DNA of 6,503 nt from SG8-41 sp029864385 (GTDB taxonomy: Bacteria; Pseudomonadota; Gammaproteobacteria; Burkholderiales; SG8-41), in contig JAOTTL010000194.1 in NCBI GenBank assembly GCA_029864385.1, positions 1 to 6,503 of the forward strand, given 5' to 3'. This document shows positions 6,234-6,503 of this stretch, piece by piece. The notes under the pieces were generated by a model. It saw nothing but the letters and a program-made list of their open reading frames with translations, had not been told where the DNA came from and ran no database searches. The first letter of the stretch is position 1; each line of letters opens with the position of its first letter. Made by a program: the position numbers and the translations under genes.

Positions 6234-6248
6234 GAGCCTGGCCCCTTT
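6234..6248 (+). repeat. interspersed tag, family A, reference copy
   Basis: GAGCCTGGCCCCTTT is preceded by ATC and followed by CATTTA. It is the inverse of 3473-3487 (13 of 15) and in the same orientation as 3503-3517 and 5462-5474. It abuts the point where the thioredoxin-like gene breaks off. Confidence 0.55.
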
Positions 6249-6251
6249 CAT

Positions 6252-6422
6252 TTACTGCAGAACCACCTTGCCTTCGAGGTGACCGGCTGCCAGCACTTTG
6301 CCGCTCGCAAGTTCGGTGGCGACGCGCGGTGCTCGATCCCCGACCTGCAAGCCGTCAGCACTCGCGGCAAGTGCCAGAGGCAACAAGAGCAACGCAAGCG
6401 CGATGCGGTGGGACCGTCTCAT
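6252..6422 (-). pseudogene. truncated TlpA/ResA-type thioredoxin-like gene
   Basis: ATG 6422 opens a 56-residue frame with a clear signal peptide (RRSHRIALALLLLPLALA, cleavage likely after ASA at residue 22). The mature part has the start of a redoxin domain: VGDRAP at 27-32, then a short strand region, and GHLEGKVVL at 47-55. In TlpA/ResA/AhpC-TSA proteins KVVL is followed at once by a strand such as NFWATWC with the CxxC active site. Here the frame instead reads Q then TAA (6254-6252), next to a family A tag. The catalytic two thirds of the gene are therefore missing, and no continuation is visible on the other side of the tag. A product would have no thiol activity. It follows the gene fragment ending at 6440 by 17 bases, suggesting a former operon. 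No good Shine-Dalgarno beyond TAGG just before the ATG. Confidence 0.65.
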
Positions 6423-6439
6423 CCTAGTAGTATGACACG

Positions 6440-6503
6440 TTAATTACGAAACATAGTGACTGCCGAGCCTTCGATCTGCATCTTGGCGTGTAAACGTCCA
6501 ATC
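6440..6503 (-). CDS. C-terminal end of an unidentified gene (5' part outside window)
   Basis: Twenty codons are open from the right edge to TAA 6442-6440, reading IGRLHAKMQIEGSAVTMFRN. The frame is too short to identify, but it ends 17 bases before the thioredoxin-like start on the same strand, as expected for an operon neighbour. It may also be chance: 20 open codons are not strong evidence. Confidence 0.35.
   Translation of the reverse strand, partial: IGRLHAKMQIEGSAVTMFRN

Noticed and set aside
1..6503. CRISPR array, transposase or recombinase gene, phage or defence genes
   Set aside because: No regularly spaced repeats and no translated motif of these families in any frame that I could read.

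Overview
The window reads as chromosomal DNA of a high-GC Gram-negative bacterium, most likely a beta- or gammaproteobacterium. The evidence is a cell-envelope gene set typical of those groups: an MlaE-type permease, a PA2779/PA2778 pair, a secreted DUF3617-like protein and a lytic transglycosylase F. Lipobox and Sec signal peptides are visible, and third codon positions are strongly GC-biased. All product names come from reading translated motifs by eye; no database search was run.

Layout. (1) Positions 1-548, minus: the N-terminal 182 residues of an MlaE/YrbE-type ABC permease, running off the left edge. Just upstream is a short, apparently frameshifted secreted-protein remnant (744-545) whose stop overlaps the permease start as ATGA. 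(2) 745-1157: no convincing gene. (3) 1158-2625, plus: a two-gene unit of a small PA2779-family membrane protein and a PA2778-family lipoprotein with a C39-like cysteine peptidase domain and TPR-like helices. (4) 2726-3346, minus: a secreted DUF3617-like protein rich in Cys and Met, with a readable promoter. (5) 3347-3745: intergenic, with repeat tags and a possible hairpin. (6) 3746-5212, minus: mltF. (7) 5213-5543: intergenic, with a strong ribosome binding site that leads into a four-codon frame. (8) 5544-6182, plus: a 213-codon frame broken by one in-frame amber codon. (9) 6252-6503, minus: a thioredoxin-like (TlpA/ResA-type) gene cut off just before its expected catalytic motif, preceded by the C-terminal end of another gene.

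The gene products concern the cell envelope: lipid transport, a periplasmic or outer-membrane lipoprotein peptidase, peptidoglycan cleavage and a periplasmic redox protein. They do not form one operon. The right half is decayed: two or three genes are broken.

The most unusual signal is two families of short, similar tags scattered between genes. Family A is like GAGCCTGGCCCCTTT and occurs near 3473, 3503, 5462 and 6234. Family B is like AAGTTACCCTGACCCC and occurs at 2614 and, inverted, at 5301. Three reading frames end inside or right next to a tag (2625, 5313, 6252). This suggests that a repeat or mobile element family has cut and rejoined genes here. No transposase gene is present in the window.
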